Positions 33,065 to 42,062 of a stretch of DNA of 64,000 nucleotides are shown in pieces. The notes beneath the pieces are model-generated. The model searched no databases. It saw only the letters and a list, made by a program, of their open reading frames with translations, and was not told where the DNA came from. Location of the stretch: assembly GCF_047872805.1 (NCBI RefSeq), contig NZ_JBLQUK010000007.1, positions 62,001-126,000 on the forward strand, written 5' to 3'. Position 1 is the first letter of the stretch. Each line of letters starts with the position of its first letter. This DNA comes from Erythrobacter sp047872805. Lineage in GTDB: Bacteria; Pseudomonadota; Alphaproteobacteria; Sphingomonadales; Sphingomonadaceae. Both the position numbers and the translations under genes were made by a program.

Positions 33065-34081
33065 ATGGAAAAATCGACGACTTCCGCTGAAAATGGCCGC
33101 TTTCCTGCTGGCCGTCACGCATTCCCGCACCGCGATCTGACGGCGATCAGCCGGTTGGAACGGCATGAAATTCTTTATTTGCTCGCTTCTGCACAGCAAT
33201 GGGTCGAATTGAACCGGCAAAGCGCGAAGCATGTCGCGTTGCTCGGCGGGCTCACCATCATCAACGCGTTCTTCGAAGCATCGACCCGCACACTTTTAAG
33301 TTTCGAGATCGCGGGAAAGCGGCTGGGCGCCGATGTCGTCAATATGCACGCCGCCACCTCAAGCGTGAAGAAGGGCGAGACGCTGATCGATACAGCGATC
33401 ACACTGAATGCGATGCGCGCGGATGCGATTGTGATCCGGCACGGTTCAAGCGGAGCGACGCAGTTGATCGCGGACAAGGTCGATTGCCCGGTGCTCAATG
33501 CGGGCGATGGCAGCCACGAACACCCGACGCAGGCACTGCTCGATGCCTTGGCCCTGCGCACGGCGCTGGCGCTGCGCGGCGAGCATGCAGAGGATTTCAC
33601 CGGACGCATCGTAACGATCTGCGGCGATATTCTACACAGCCGGGTGGCGCGTTCCAACATTCTGTGCCTCCAAGCACTGGGCGCGAGCGTGCGGCTGTGT
33701 TCGCCGCCCGCGCTGATGCCTGCCGGGGTAGAGGCTATGGGCGCGCAGCCGTTCCATGATTTCGATGCCGCGTTGGAGGGCTGCGACGCGGTGATGATGC
33801 TGCGGCTGCAATCGGAGCGGATGGCAGGGCAGTTCATTCCCTCGGCACGTGAATATCGCCGCCTCTATGGCCTTACCAAGGCGCGGCTGGAGCGCGCCGC
33901 GCCAGATGCTCTGGTGATGCATCCCGGCCCGATGAACCGCGGAATCGAAATCGACAGCGAGGTAGCCGATTTGCCCGACCGCTCGATCATCACACAGCAG
34001 GTGGAAATGGGCGTCGCGATCCGCATGGCTTGTCTTGATGTGCTGACCCGCAGCGCGCGCGGTGTGGAGGGCTGGGCATGA
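33065..34081 (+). CDS. pyrB: Aspartate carbamoyltransferase catalytic subunit
   Basis: Forms carbamoyl-aspartate from carbamoyl phosphate and aspartate in pyrimidine synthesis (EC 2.1.3.2). Product of 338 aa. Carbamoyl-phosphate binding motif EASTRTLLSFEIAGKRLGA is intact, as are HEHPTQALLDAL and MHPGPMNRGIEI; the 80s-loop lysine region is SSVKKGET. ATG 33065 was chosen since the homologous part starts shortly after (FPHRDLTAISRLE). The last four bases overlap the start of the pyrC-like gene, a pyrBC' arrangement known from Pseudomonas where the two proteins form one complex. Confidence 0.95.
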   Translation: MEKSTTSAENGRFPAGRHAFPHRDLTAISRLERHEILYLLASAQQWVELNRQSAKHVALLGGLTIINAFFEASTRTLLSFEIAGKRLGADVVNMHAATSSVKKGETLIDTAITLNAMRADAIVIRHGSSGATQLIADKVDCPVLNAGDGSHEHPTQALLDALALRTALALRGEHAEDFTGRIVTICGDILHSRVARSNILCLQALGASVRLCSPPALMPAGVEAMGAQPFHDFDAALEGCDAVMMLRLQSERMAGQFIPSAREYRRLYGLTKARLERAAPDALVMHPGPMNRGIEIDSEVADLPDRSIITQQVEMGVAIRMACLDVLTRSARGVEGWA

Positions 34082-35307
34082 AGCAGGCGCGGCCGCTCAC
34101 AATTATCGGCGGGCAAGTGGTCACTCCCGGCGGAGTTTCGGCGGGCGCGGTGCGGCTGGTCGATGGCCGGATTGAGGCTGAGGGGCCGGATGTCTCCGCA
34201 CAGCCGCAAGACGACGTGCTTGATGCCAAGGGCAAGTTGATCGCACCGGGCATAGTCGATTTCGGTGTCTTTGCCGTGGACAAGCCCGCGTTTCATTTTG
34301 GCGGGATCACCCGCGCGGCCTTGATGCCAGACCAATCGCCGCCGCTCGATTACCCCAGCCGGGTCAATTTCATTGCCAAAAGCGGAAAGCCTGATCTCTG
34401 GGTTCATCCGCTCGCCGCAGCGACGCGGGGTCTTGAAGGGGTCGAACTCGCAGAGATCGCGCTGATGCGCGACGCCGGGGCGAGAGGGGTCGCAACCGGA
34501 CGCCGCTGGATTGCGGATAGCGGCGTGATGCTGCGGCTGCTGCAATATGCCGCGATGCTTGATCTGGTGGTGGTTGCTCACCCGGAAGATGGCGGACTGG
34601 TCGGCGGCGCGGTGGCCACTTCAGGAGAAATTGCCACCCGGCTGGGTCTGCCTAGCGCCCCGGCAGAAGCGGAAGCGCTGGCGCTTGCCCGCGATATTGC
34701 GCTGTCCGAAATATGCGGCGCCCGCGTGCACTTCCGTCAGGTCACGACCGCTGCCGGGTTCGATCTGATCCGCACGGCCAAGGCACGCGGGCTAATGGTT
34801 ACCTGCGGCATCACCCCTGCGCATTTTATGCTGTCGGATCTTGCTACCGCAGATTTCCGCACCTTTGCGCGGCTTTCGCCGCCGTTGCGCTGTGAGGCGG
34901 ACCGTCAGGCGGCGCGCGCGGCGATTGCCGACGGGACGGTGGATGTGATTGCCAGCGGGCACGATCCGCGCGGGGCAGAGGACAAGCGGCTGCCCTTTGC
35001 CGATGCCGCGCCGGGCATGGCTGGGGCAGAGACACTGCTGGCGATGGTGCTCAATCTGGTCCGCGATGAGGTTATCGGGATCACGCGAGCCTTCGAACTG
35101 CTGGCTGCCAGACCGGCGGAATTGCTAGGCGTCCCCGCCGGGGTGATCGAAGCCGGGCGCGAGGCAGACATTGCCGTGATCGACCCTGACGCGCCGTGGG
35201 TTATTGATCGCCGCAGGATGGCAGCCACCGCCGACAACACGCCGTTTGACCGGCAGGGCGCACAGGGCAGGGTGCGCGCCCTGATCAAGGGCGGAGTGGT
35301 CATCTGA
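34078..35307 (+). CDS. pyrC: Dihydroorotase-like protein PyrC' lacking metal ligands
   Basis: Product of 409 aa with the amidohydrolase fold of dihydroorotase, coupled to pyrB by an ATGA overlap. The active-site motifs are lost: the usual PGxxDxHxHxR is APGIVDFGVFAVDK, the HxxH-type metal His before VST is replaced (VHFRQVTT), and the catalytic Asp of TDHAPH is changed (SGHDPRG). It therefore resembles PyrC' of pseudomonads, an inactive partner needed for aspartate carbamoyltransferase assembly, rather than an active EC 3.5.2.3 enzyme. A catalytic dihydroorotase should be encoded elsewhere. The absence of ligands is read directly; the structural role is inferred. Confidence 0.85.
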   Translation: MKQARPLTIIGGQVVTPGGVSAGAVRLVDGRIEAEGPDVSAQPQDDVLDAKGKLIAPGIVDFGVFAVDKPAFHFGGITRAALMPDQSPPLDYPSRVNFIAKSGKPDLWVHPLAAATRGLEGVELAEIALMRDAGARGVATGRRWIADSGVMLRLLQYAAMLDLVVVAHPEDGGLVGGAVATSGEIATRLGLPSAPAEAEALALARDIALSEICGARVHFRQVTTAAGFDLIRTAKARGLMVTCGITPAHFMLSDLATADFRTFARLSPPLRCEADRQAARAAIADGTVDVIASGHDPRGAEDKRLPFADAAPGMAGAETLLAMVLNLVRDEVIGITRAFELLAARPAELLGVPAGVIEAGREADIAVIDPDAPWVIDRRRMAATADNTPFDRQGAQGRVRALIKGGVVI

Positions 35308-35342
35308 CCCTGCAGTGAGCTGCCGCATTTGCAGCCCTATGC

Positions 35343-35375
35343 AAAAAGCTCCCGGAAGCATGAGCCACCGGGAGC
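35343..35375 (-). terminator. Rho-independent terminator of the TPR-SPOR gene
   Basis: Stem GCTCCCGG (35348-35355) with CCGGGAGC (35368-35375); read leftward it is followed by TTTTT. Lies between convergent pyrC' and the TPR-SPOR gene. Confidence 0.8.
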
Positions 35376-35411
35376 AGTTTCGCTATAGCTCAACAATTGA
35401 GCAGGAAGTTC

Positions 35412-36917
35412 TTATCGTGTCCGGGCCGCGATCCGAACACCGCGATCAACCGCGCCCGCGGGCGGGCTGGAGGCGGCATAGGCGAAGCATCCGACACCGG
35501 CTGACTTGACCGAATTGCACATTGACCGCGCCGAAGAATTGCCGAAACCGGCGGCGGCGACGCGGAAGAAGGTGCCTCCGTTAACTCGCGCTTCGGTAAT
35601 CACAACATCATGATTGGCAAGCTGCGGGAAGCGGCGCTGGAATTCTCTCCACTTGGCTTCGGCGACGTTGCGGCTTTCAAAGCTGCCGAGTTGGACCAGA
35701 TGCGTTGCAGCGGCACCTTGCGCAACCGCCATGCGTTGCTGCGGTGCAGGCGCTGCGGCGCGAGCGGGAACACGGGTAGGCGCGCGGCTTTCAGCAGAAG
35801 CGGCTTGCACATTCTGCACCACGGCGTTGGAAACAAACCGCGGCGCGCCGCGCGAAGGGGCTGCGGCCATTGCGGTCGCAGCAGCAGCGGCGGTTGCTGC
35901 ACTGCCCGACACGCGCGGCGTGACCGTGCGCGGCGCGGCGGTTGGGGTTGGCGCAGGAGCGGCTGCCGCTGTGACTGGCGCAGCAGCCGGAGCAGCGGCC
36001 ACATAGCTGGAAACACGCGACGGCATATCCGCCGATGCGGTGTCGATATCGCTGATGCCCCAGGCCAATGCTTCGGCCTGGCTTGGCTGTGCGGCGGCGA
36101 GTTCGGTGGCGCCCTCGCTGCGCTCTGCTGCGGCGCGCATTTCCTGCGCCTCAGCCACCAGCATCGGCTGGCTGGGGAAGTTGGCGAGCGCCAGATATTG
36201 CGGCGCGCCGCCGTCGCTGATGGGGGTCACACCCAGCAGATTGGCGACTCGGGTCTGGTAATCTTCGGGGCGGGCGGTGGCCGCCCAATCGGACAGGCGG
36301 GCGTCAAGCTGGTCGGCTGGCACATCTTCGGCGGCCATCACGCGGGCCGCGCGCCAATTGCCCGAAAGCGCATAGGCATAGGCAAGGTTCTGGCGCGACT
36401 TGGCGCTGCTTTCACCGTTGCGCACCGCGTTGACAAGGTAATGCACACCGCGCTCCGGCTGACCTGCGAGCGCCATGGCGAGGCCCAGATCAACAGCTGG
36501 AATGACGGTTTCAAATTCGGAAAGCTTGGCGAGCGCGGTTGAATTTTCGCCCAGGGCAACCTTGGTCAGGGCAAAGCTGAGCACGGTGCGTGCATCGCTA
36601 TCGCCCAGTTCGATCGCTTCGCCAAAGGCGGTGCTGGCAGATTGGAATCGCCCAGCTTCGAGATAGGCCGCGCCAAGCATCGCGCGGTAACCGGCATTGC
36701 GCGGTTCGGCCAGAACAGCAGCCTCAGCATGGGTAATCGCGCTGTCGACTTTGCCATCCTGCAGCGCTGCCTGCGCTTTGGCAAAGGAGGTTTGCGCCGG
36801 AGGAGCGGCTGCGGTGCAACCGGCCAGAGCCATGCTGGCAAGCGCTGAGCTTACAAACAGGGCAAGTTTCGGGCCGTTGCTGTTGCTCTTGCGAGAGCCT
36901 TGTTGAAGGCGGGCCAT
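35412..36917 (-). CDS. TPR and SPOR domain lipoprotein
   Basis: Product of 501 aa from the ATG at 36917, which follows AGGGGAA. A signal sequence ends in a lipobox (MALAGC, Cys about residue 34). TPR repeats cover about 45-200 (AKAQAALQDGKVDSAITHAE, AMLGAAYLEAGRFQSASTAF), then a long Ala/Pro-rich spacer, and a C-terminal SPOR domain (about 415-490; HLVQLGSFESRNVAEAKW, TFFRVAAAGF). SPOR domains bind glycan strands lacking stem peptides at division sites. The gene leads into an RHH protein and a ParA ATPase upstream on the same strand, suggesting a division- or polarity-linked locus. Confidence 0.85.
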   Translation of the reverse strand: MARLQQGSRKSNSNGPKLALFVSSALASMALAGCTAAAPPAQTSFAKAQAALQDGKVDSAITHAEAAVLAEPRNAGYRAMLGAAYLEAGRFQSASTAFGEAIELGDSDARTVLSFALTKVALGENSTALAKLSEFETVIPAVDLGLAMALAGQPERGVHYLVNAVRNGESSAKSRQNLAYAYALSGNWRAARVMAAEDVPADQLDARLSDWAATARPEDYQTRVANLLGVTPISDGGAPQYLALANFPSQPMLVAEAQEMRAAAERSEGATELAAAQPSQAEALAWGISDIDTASADMPSRVSSYVAAAPAAAPVTAAAAPAPTPTAAPRTVTPRVSGSAATAAAAATAMAAAPSRGAPRFVSNAVVQNVQAASAESRAPTRVPARAAAPAPQQRMAVAQGAAATHLVQLGSFESRNVAEAKWREFQRRFPQLANHDVVITEARVNGGTFFRVAAAGFGNSSARSMCNSVKSAGVGCFAYAASSPPAGAVDRGVRIAARTR

Positions 36918-36983
36918 GTGCATTTCCCCTAAATTAACCATGATATTCTGCGGTCTTGTGCGGTTGAGCGGTCATTTCTTGTG

Positions 36984-37508
36984 TCAATTGCGGTGCATTC
37001 GCGCAGCGATTGAATCGAGATCGTCGATTCCGGCGAGCATTGCGTCGAGGGCTTCGGTCACCAGTGACTGCGCGCTCATGCCTTGCATGGTGGCGGCGAG
37101 GCGCAATTTGAGGTGACGTTCGGTGTCGAGCCGCAGCGTGAAAGCCGCGCGGTGTGCATTGCGGCTGGAACGGGATGATTTGGCGGGTCGGTTCTGGTCG
37201 GCTGGCGCAGTTTTTCGCGGCGCAGGTTTGGCTTTGATCAAAGCGCTTTCGACCGCTTCTGCGGGCACAAGATCATCGTTGGCTTCGCGCAGGACGCCCC
37301 TGTTGATCGAGACGATTTGCGCGCCAGCATCGTCAGAAGGTGACGTATCACCATCCGCATCGCCCATATCGTTCCAGCCGAGATCCTCGAGCTGTTCGTC
37401 AGCGACGGCTTCGGGCATCGCGCCCCATTGCGGACGCATGGCCGGTTTCGCGCCGCCCTTGCGAGCAAGCAACGTCGGTCCTAGCGAGGCAAAGCTGGCA
37501 TCGGACAT
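36984..37508 (-). CDS. ParA-partner protein with C-terminal ribbon-helix-helix-like domain
   Basis: Product of 174 aa from the ATG at 37508 (MSDASFASLGPTLLARKGGA). The N-terminal two-thirds is acidic and disordered-looking (GDADGDTSPSDDAGA) with a basic Lys/Arg/Pro patch near 110-130. The C-terminal AFTLRLDTERHLKLRLAA and following SAQSLVTEALDAML fit a ribbon-helix-helix fold. It sits 13 bp downstream of the ParA-family gene, so it is probably the cargo adaptor or DNA-binding partner of that ATPase. Function is otherwise unknown. Confidence 0.72.
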   Translation of the reverse strand: MSDASFASLGPTLLARKGGAKPAMRPQWGAMPEAVADEQLEDLGWNDMGDADGDTSPSDDAGAQIVSINRGVLREANDDLVPAEAVESALIKAKPAPRKTAPADQNRPAKSSRSSRNAHRAAFTLRLDTERHLKLRLAATMQGMSAQSLVTEALDAMLAGIDDLDSIAARMHRN

Positions 37509-37521
37509 GGCGGGCGGCCCT

Positions 37522-38244
37522 TTACTGGGCCACCCGGCGGCCAAAGCCGCCAGCGGGACGGTGCACCCCATTGGCCTGCGCCTGGGGATTGGTGCCAGGG
37601 GCCGCAAACACGGTCCGGCGGAAATTCTTTTCGAGACGGTCGGAAATATATTTCCACAGCGCGGTGATTTCCGCAGCAGAGCGTCCTTCGGGATCGACTT
37701 CCATTACCGTGCGGCCATCGATCATCGAAGCGGCGAAATCGGTGCGGTGGTGCAAAGTGATCGGCGCAACCGTGCCATGCTGCGACAGCGCAACCGCGGC
37801 TTCCGATGTGATTTTGGCCTTGGGCGTGGCAGCGTTGACAACGAACACCAGCGGCTTGCCCGCGCGCTCGCACAGATCGACCGTAGCGCCGACTGCACGC
37901 AGATCGTGCGGGCTGGGACGGGTCGGAACGACGATCAGTTCGGCAACGCCGATCACCGACTGGATCGCCATGGTGATCGCAGGGGGCGTATCAATAACAG
38001 CCAGCTTGAAACCCTGCTGACGCAGCACGGAGAGGTCATTCGCGAGCCGTGAAACGGTGGTTTGCGCAAAGGCGGGATATTCCGCTTCGCGTTCGTTCCA
38101 CCAATCAGCCAGCGAACCTTGCGGGTCGATATCGATCAGGACCACCGGGCCAGCACCAGCGCGCTGGGCCTGAACGGCGAGATGTCCGGATAGGGTCGTT
38201 TTCCCCGATCCGCCTTTCTGCGATGCCAAAGCGAGTACACGCAA
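37522..38244 (-). CDS. ParA family ATPase
   Basis: Product of 240 aa. The deviant Walker A motif KGGSGKTT is at residues 10-17, followed by VLIDIDPQGSLADWW (A' motif region) and the Walker B-like FKLAVIDTPPA. Such ATPases position chromosomes, plasmids or protein clusters. The absence of a parB or parS and the presence of an RHH protein suggest a protein-positioning or orphan partition system, not the main chromosome parAB. Translation starts at TTG (38244) with AGGGGGA seven bases upstream; no ATG fits. The Sel1-SPOR gene diverges 277 bp away. Confidence 0.88.
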   Translation of the reverse strand: MRVLALASQKGGSGKTTLSGHLAVQAQRAGAGPVVLIDIDPQGSLADWWNEREAEYPAFAQTTVSRLANDLSVLRQQGFKLAVIDTPPAITMAIQSVIGVAELIVVPTRPSPHDLRAVGATVDLCERAGKPLVFVVNAATPKAKITSEAAVALSQHGTVAPITLHHRTDFAASMIDGRTVMEVDPEGRSAAEITALWKYISDRLEKNFRRTVFAAPGTNPQAQANGVHRPAGGFGRRVAQ

Positions 38245-38521
38245 CGATTGGTCCCCCTGAAATTAGACCTGTTTCGCCGCCCAAATGCGACTGGATGGGG
38301 AGGGGATCGCAGACTACCCCTAATTTTGAGTTAACAAGTGCCTTGCCCAAGTCCGCAATTTGTCTCTGTCGGTGGCGGCAAATGGACCTGCGCGACGCAG
38401 AAAGGTGGCTGGCATGTCTGGAGTGCGCGGCTGCGAGACTGTGCTGATCGAACGGCAACGAAATTCTAACCATTCCTCCGCTATGATGCCTGTGATGATA
38501 TGCCCAAAGGAGAGCCTTTCC
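38245..38521. promoter_or_regulatory. Divergent regulatory region between parA-like and Sel1-SPOR genes
   Basis: About 277 bp with no convincing gene. It must carry promoters for both directions. The right end has AAAGGAGAG as ribosome binding site for the Sel1-SPOR gene. I see no clear operator. Confidence 0.4.
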
Positions 38522-39556
38522 ATGGCAAACCGTTCAATTCGCTCGTCTCTTGTTCGCCTCGCCGCCGGTGTGGGTGTTGCATTCATGGCCAGCGCTGCTG
38601 TGCCGGCCGCCGCCGACGTCAAGGCCGGGGTCGATGCGTGGAGCGCCGGAGATTATGCTGCCGCCATCGCCGAATGGCAGGGTCCGGCGCAAACCGGCGA
38701 TGCCGATGCGCTGTTCAATCTGGCGCAGGCATACCGGCTGGGACGCGGGGTCGAAGCGGACGTGAACCGTGCGCGCGATCTCTACGCGCAGGCTGCGGAC
38801 AAGGGGCATATCAAGGCCGCTGACAATTACGGACTCCTGCTGTTTCAGCAGGGCGAACAGGACAGGGCCATGCCGCTTATAAAGGCGGCAGCCGAACGCG
38901 GTGATCCGCGCGCGCAATATGTTCTGGGCCTAGCGCATTTCAACGCCGATTTTGCCGAGAAAGATTGGGTGCGCGCCTATGCTTATCTGACATTGGCCAA
39001 TGGCGCAGGCCTGCCCCAGGCGAGCACAGCTTTGGCGCAGATGGATCAATATGTGCCTCTGACCCAGCGTCAGCAGGCGCAATCGCTGGCCCGGCAATTG
39101 GATGAAGCCGCCGCGCAGCGCCGCTCGGCAGAGCTGGCTGCGGTCGATCTCGGCACGCAGCAAACAGCGCGTCCGGCACCTGCACCGGTTGCAGTCCCTG
39201 CTGCCGCTCCCGCTCCCGTGCGCGTCGCAGCGGTTTCCCGTCCGGTCGAGCCAAGCCCGCAAGGGACGCGTGAACGCCTGTCGCCGCCTGCTCTGGCCCA
39301 AACCAGCCCCGCAGCGCGGATGAACGGCAATTGGCGCGTTCAGCTTGGCGCATTCGGTGTGCGCGGCAATGCCGACCGGTTGTGGTCGCAGCTGGCATCG
39401 AACCCCGCGCTGGCTGGCACGCAAAAAGCGCTGGTTCCCGGCGGCAATGTGACCCGTCTGCAAGCCGTGGGTTTTACCAGCCGCGCCGAAGCGCAAAGCG
39501 CCTGCGACGCTCTGAAACGCAGCGGTCAGGCCTGCTTGGTTGCGGGCAACAGCTGA
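38522..39556 (+). CDS. Sel1-repeat and SPOR domain periplasmic protein
   Basis: Product of 344 aa. A signal peptide (residues 1-31, ending PAAADVKAG) precedes three Sel1-like repeats (about 35-165; DADALFNLAQAYRLGRGVEA, HIKAADNYGLLLFQQGEQD, DPRAQYVLGLAHFNAD). A Pro/Ala-rich spacer leads to a C-terminal SPOR domain (about 265-340; NWRVQLGAFGVRGNADRLW). Sel1 repeats bind proteins and SPOR binds septal peptidoglycan, suggesting an envelope scaffold. Excellent AAGGAGAG ribosome binding site before the ATG at 38522. Confidence 0.87.
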   Translation: MANRSIRSSLVRLAAGVGVAFMASAAVPAAADVKAGVDAWSAGDYAAAIAEWQGPAQTGDADALFNLAQAYRLGRGVEADVNRARDLYAQAADKGHIKAADNYGLLLFQQGEQDRAMPLIKAAAERGDPRAQYVLGLAHFNADFAEKDWVRAYAYLTLANGAGLPQASTALAQMDQYVPLTQRQQAQSLARQLDEAAAQRRSAELAAVDLGTQQTARPAPAPVAVPAAAPAPVRVAAVSRPVEPSPQGTRERLSPPALAQTSPAARMNGNWRVQLGAFGVRGNADRLWSQLASNPALAGTQKALVPGGNVTRLQAVGFTSRAEAQSACDALKRSGQACLVAGNS

Positions 39557-39654
39557 AGCCGCCGCGCGATCCTCGCGCGCCCTTCGTCAGATAATCCCTT
39601 TCCCGGATCGCCTTGCCTGCTAACAGTCTGGCAGGGCGACACGGGGAAAATTTG

Positions 39655-40947
39655 ATGAGCACTATTCCACACGCGGCGGACAAAGATCTGCACTCCGATG
39701 CGGCAAGAGACTTTGCTCCCGTCAGTGCGGCGGAGCGTATCAGCAGCCTCGATTTCATTCGTGGCATTGCCGTGATGGGCATCCTTGCGGCGAACATCGT
39801 TGCGTTTGGCCAGCCTTTTACTGCCTATATGTATCCCGATGGCTTTCTGGTTCCCGCTGGTGATCCGGGCGGCTGGCAGTGGATCGCGCAATTCGTGGCT
39901 GTCGATGGCAAGATGCGCGGGCTGTTTACGCTGCTGTTCGGCGCGGGGCTGTATCTGTTCATGGAGCGCACCTGGGCGCGCGGCGGTACGCGCTGGCGGC
40001 AGATGTGGCGATTGTTCATCCTGATGCTGTTCGGGATGATCCATTTCTACCTGATCTGGCCGGGCGATATTCTGTTTTATTATGCTGTCGTCGGATTTGT
40101 GGTGGTCCCCTGCTTGCGCTGGGGGCCAAAGGCGCAATTCTGGACTGGGCTGATCGGCTATGTCTTTGGCGTGTTGTTCTACGCGTCGTTCATGTCATTG
40201 CCCTATCTTGTGGCTGAAACTTCGCTGGGTGAGGCCGAAGGGCTATCTGAAATGCGCGAAGACCTGGTCACGCAAAAGGCCGAAACCATTGCCGAATCCG
40301 CTGTTCAGAGCGAATTGATCCGCTCGGGTGATTATGCCGGGATCGTGCAATACCGGGTGACCGAACAATGGTCCGAACCGCTTACCAACCTCATACTGTT
40401 TTCATTGGAAACCTTGCCGCTGATGCTGCTGGGTGTGGCGTTGTACCGCTTTGGCTTTTTCAGCGGGGCGTTCGATCCGCGCAAGATGAAGATGTGGGGT
40501 TGGACCGGGCTTGCGCTGGGCGCAGCGGTGCATCTGGCGATCGGCCTGGTGATGCAGGCAGGCGGGTTCAGCTATTACGGCACGCTGGCCGCTTTTATCG
40601 GATGGAGCCCGCTGCCGAGACTCGCCATGGTGCTGGGGATTGCGGCGCTGCTGGTGACCTATTCACCGGGCTGGACCGGCTGGCTGGCGGAGCGGGTGCG
40701 CGCCGCAGGACGCGCGGCGTTCACCAATTATCTGGGCACGTCGATCGTGATGCTGATTGTGTTTCACGGCTGGGCGCTGGGATTGTATGGCGAATTGAAC
40801 CGCCCGCAGCTCTATCTAGTCACCGCGATGACATGGGTACTGATGTTGGCGTGGTCAAAGCCGTGGCTGGAACGGTTCCGCTATGGTCCGCTCGAATGGT
40901 TGTGGCGCTGTCTGACCTATGGCCGGGTGTTCCCGATCAAACGGTAG
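39655..40947 (+). CDS. DUF418 family membrane protein
   Basis: Product of 430 aa from the ATG at 39655, preceded by ACGGGGAAAA. Eight or more hydrophobic segments are seen, starting SSLDFIRGIAVMGILAANIV, the conserved N-terminal segment of this acyltransferase-related membrane family. The C-terminal DUF418 region has RAAFTNYLGTSIVMLIVFHG and the terminal GPLEWLWRCLTYG, both hallmark motifs. Function unknown in general. Convergent with the lipoprotein gene that ends 7 bp downstream. Confidence 0.88.
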   Translation: MSTIPHAADKDLHSDAARDFAPVSAAERISSLDFIRGIAVMGILAANIVAFGQPFTAYMYPDGFLVPAGDPGGWQWIAQFVAVDGKMRGLFTLLFGAGLYLFMERTWARGGTRWRQMWRLFILMLFGMIHFYLIWPGDILFYYAVVGFVVVPCLRWGPKAQFWTGLIGYVFGVLFYASFMSLPYLVAETSLGEAEGLSEMREDLVTQKAETIAESAVQSELIRSGDYAGIVQYRVTEQWSEPLTNLILFSLETLPLMLLGVALYRFGFFSGAFDPRKMKMWGWTGLALGAAVHLAIGLVMQAGGFSYYGTLAAFIGWSPLPRLAMVLGIAALLVTYSPGWTGWLAERVRAAGRAAFTNYLGTSIVMLIVFHGWALGLYGELNRPQLYLVTAMTWVLMLAWSKPWLERFRYGPLEWLWRCLTYGRVFPIKR

Positions 40948-40954
40948 ACCCGCA

Positions 40955-41707
40955 TTATTGGGGCGCCAGCATATAGGCCGCCATTTGCGGTTCGAGATCG
41001 TCAGGCATCGCCGACAGTCCCTTGTAAACGGCGACGCCCAGATTGCATTGCTGTTCGGCGGACAGCGCGGCCATTGCCTGATCCGATCCCAGATTGGCCT
41101 GCAATTCGGGATCAATTCCGGTTGCAGCGATGGCATCGCCTAACACTCCGAAGGCCCCGTCATCGGGTTCGGCATAATTCTGCGGATCATCCCGGCCAGC
41201 CGCCGCCGCGCGCACCATGGCTTCGTTGCGGCGCGCAATCGCGGCGGCGGTGGCGGAGCCGGAATCTTCGATGAATATCCATTCGCCCATGGTCATCGCG
41301 GCGCAATCGGGCACGGAGCTGCGCTGCAATGCGGCGTAAAGTTCGTGTTCCGCAGCGCTCCACGCGATCATTTCGGCCGCCGGCGCCTTGACCGAATCGG
41401 CACTGATCCGGTCAAAGAATTCGCGCAGCCACTGCGCACCGATTGCCTCCGCCCGTGCCGCATCGGCGAGCTCCGCCGGACTGGCGTTTCGGATGCGTTC
41501 GACCAGAATGGCAAAATCTTCGGGATACTCCGCCTTGATCGCGGCCCACAACTTCTCGGCTCCCGGCGTTTGGAGAATCCCGCGCTCAACCGCCTCGGCT
41601 TCGTCTTGCGGGGTCATGCCGCAGGCGCAAAGCACCATGCCAAGGGTGCCAATAAGGGCGATCTGCAGGGCGCGGGCGATCCTAATGGCCTGTGTGCCCA
41701 AGTTCAT
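40955..41707 (-). CDS. Predicted lipoprotein, function unknown
   Basis: Product of 250 aa from the ATG at 41707. Hydrophobic IALIGTLGMVLCAC ends in a lipobox with Cys about residue 29. The mature part is acidic and helical (EAEAVERGILQTPGAEKLWA, FDRISADSVKAPAAEMIAWS) with no motif I recognise. The frame extends upstream to 41794 but those residues precede the signal sequence and are unlikely to be translated. The divergent bfd gene starts 163 bp away. Confidence 0.7.
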   Translation of the reverse strand: MNLGTQAIRIARALQIALIGTLGMVLCACGMTPQDEAEAVERGILQTPGAEKLWAAIKAEYPEDFAILVERIRNASPAELADAARAEAIGAQWLREFFDRISADSVKAPAAEMIAWSAAEHELYAALQRSSVPDCAAMTMGEWIFIEDSGSATAAAIARRNEAMVRAAAAGRDDPQNYAEPDDGAFGVLGDAIAATGIDPELQANLGSDQAMAALSAEQQCNLGVAVYKGLSAMPDDLEPQMAAYMLAPQ

Positions 41708-41813
41708 CGCCGATGTCTTTCTGATCGCATGATCGCATGATCGCAATTTAGGGGAAGCGCGGCGCGGGGCAATCGCAAAATCCGGAAAAGGCATTGCGCT
41801 TTTGACTTGCTAT

Positions 41814-41828
41814 TGAGATTAATTCGCA
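41814..41828. promoter_or_regulatory. Fur-box-like site upstream of bfd-bfr
   Basis: TGAGATTAATTCGCA is a 7-1-7 imperfect palindrome (5 of 7 pairs) of the same form as the site at 27012-27026. It lies 42 bp before the bfd start codon, suiting iron-dependent control of bfd. Confidence 0.5.
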
Positions 41829-41870
41829 TAAATTGTCTCTGCAATCGACTCGCAGGAGTAACAAGCGCCC

Positions 41871-42062
41871 ATGTATATTTGCATATGCAATGCAATCCGC
41901 GAAGCCGACCTGCGCATGGCCGCGCTGACGTCGGGCGGTGATGCAGAGGCGACCTATGCGGCGCTGGGCAAACGCCCCAATTGCGGCCAATGCCTTGGTA
42001 AGGCGGGGCAAATCATCGATCAGGAGCGCGCGCTGTTTTCTTGCGAGAAAGTCGCAATATAA
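41871..42062 (+). CDS. bfd: Bacterioferritin-associated ferredoxin
   Basis: Product of 63 aa that binds a [2Fe-2S] cluster and reduces bacterioferritin to release stored iron. Ligands Cys4, Cys6, Cys38 and Cys41 follow the Bfd pattern C-x-C...C-x-x-C (YICICNAI and PNCGQCLG). Good CAGGAG ribosome binding site about 15 bp upstream. bfr follows 162 bp downstream in the same direction. Confidence 0.94.
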   Translation: MYICICNAIREADLRMAALTSGGDAEATYAALGKRPNCGQCLGKAGQIIDQERALFSCEKVAI

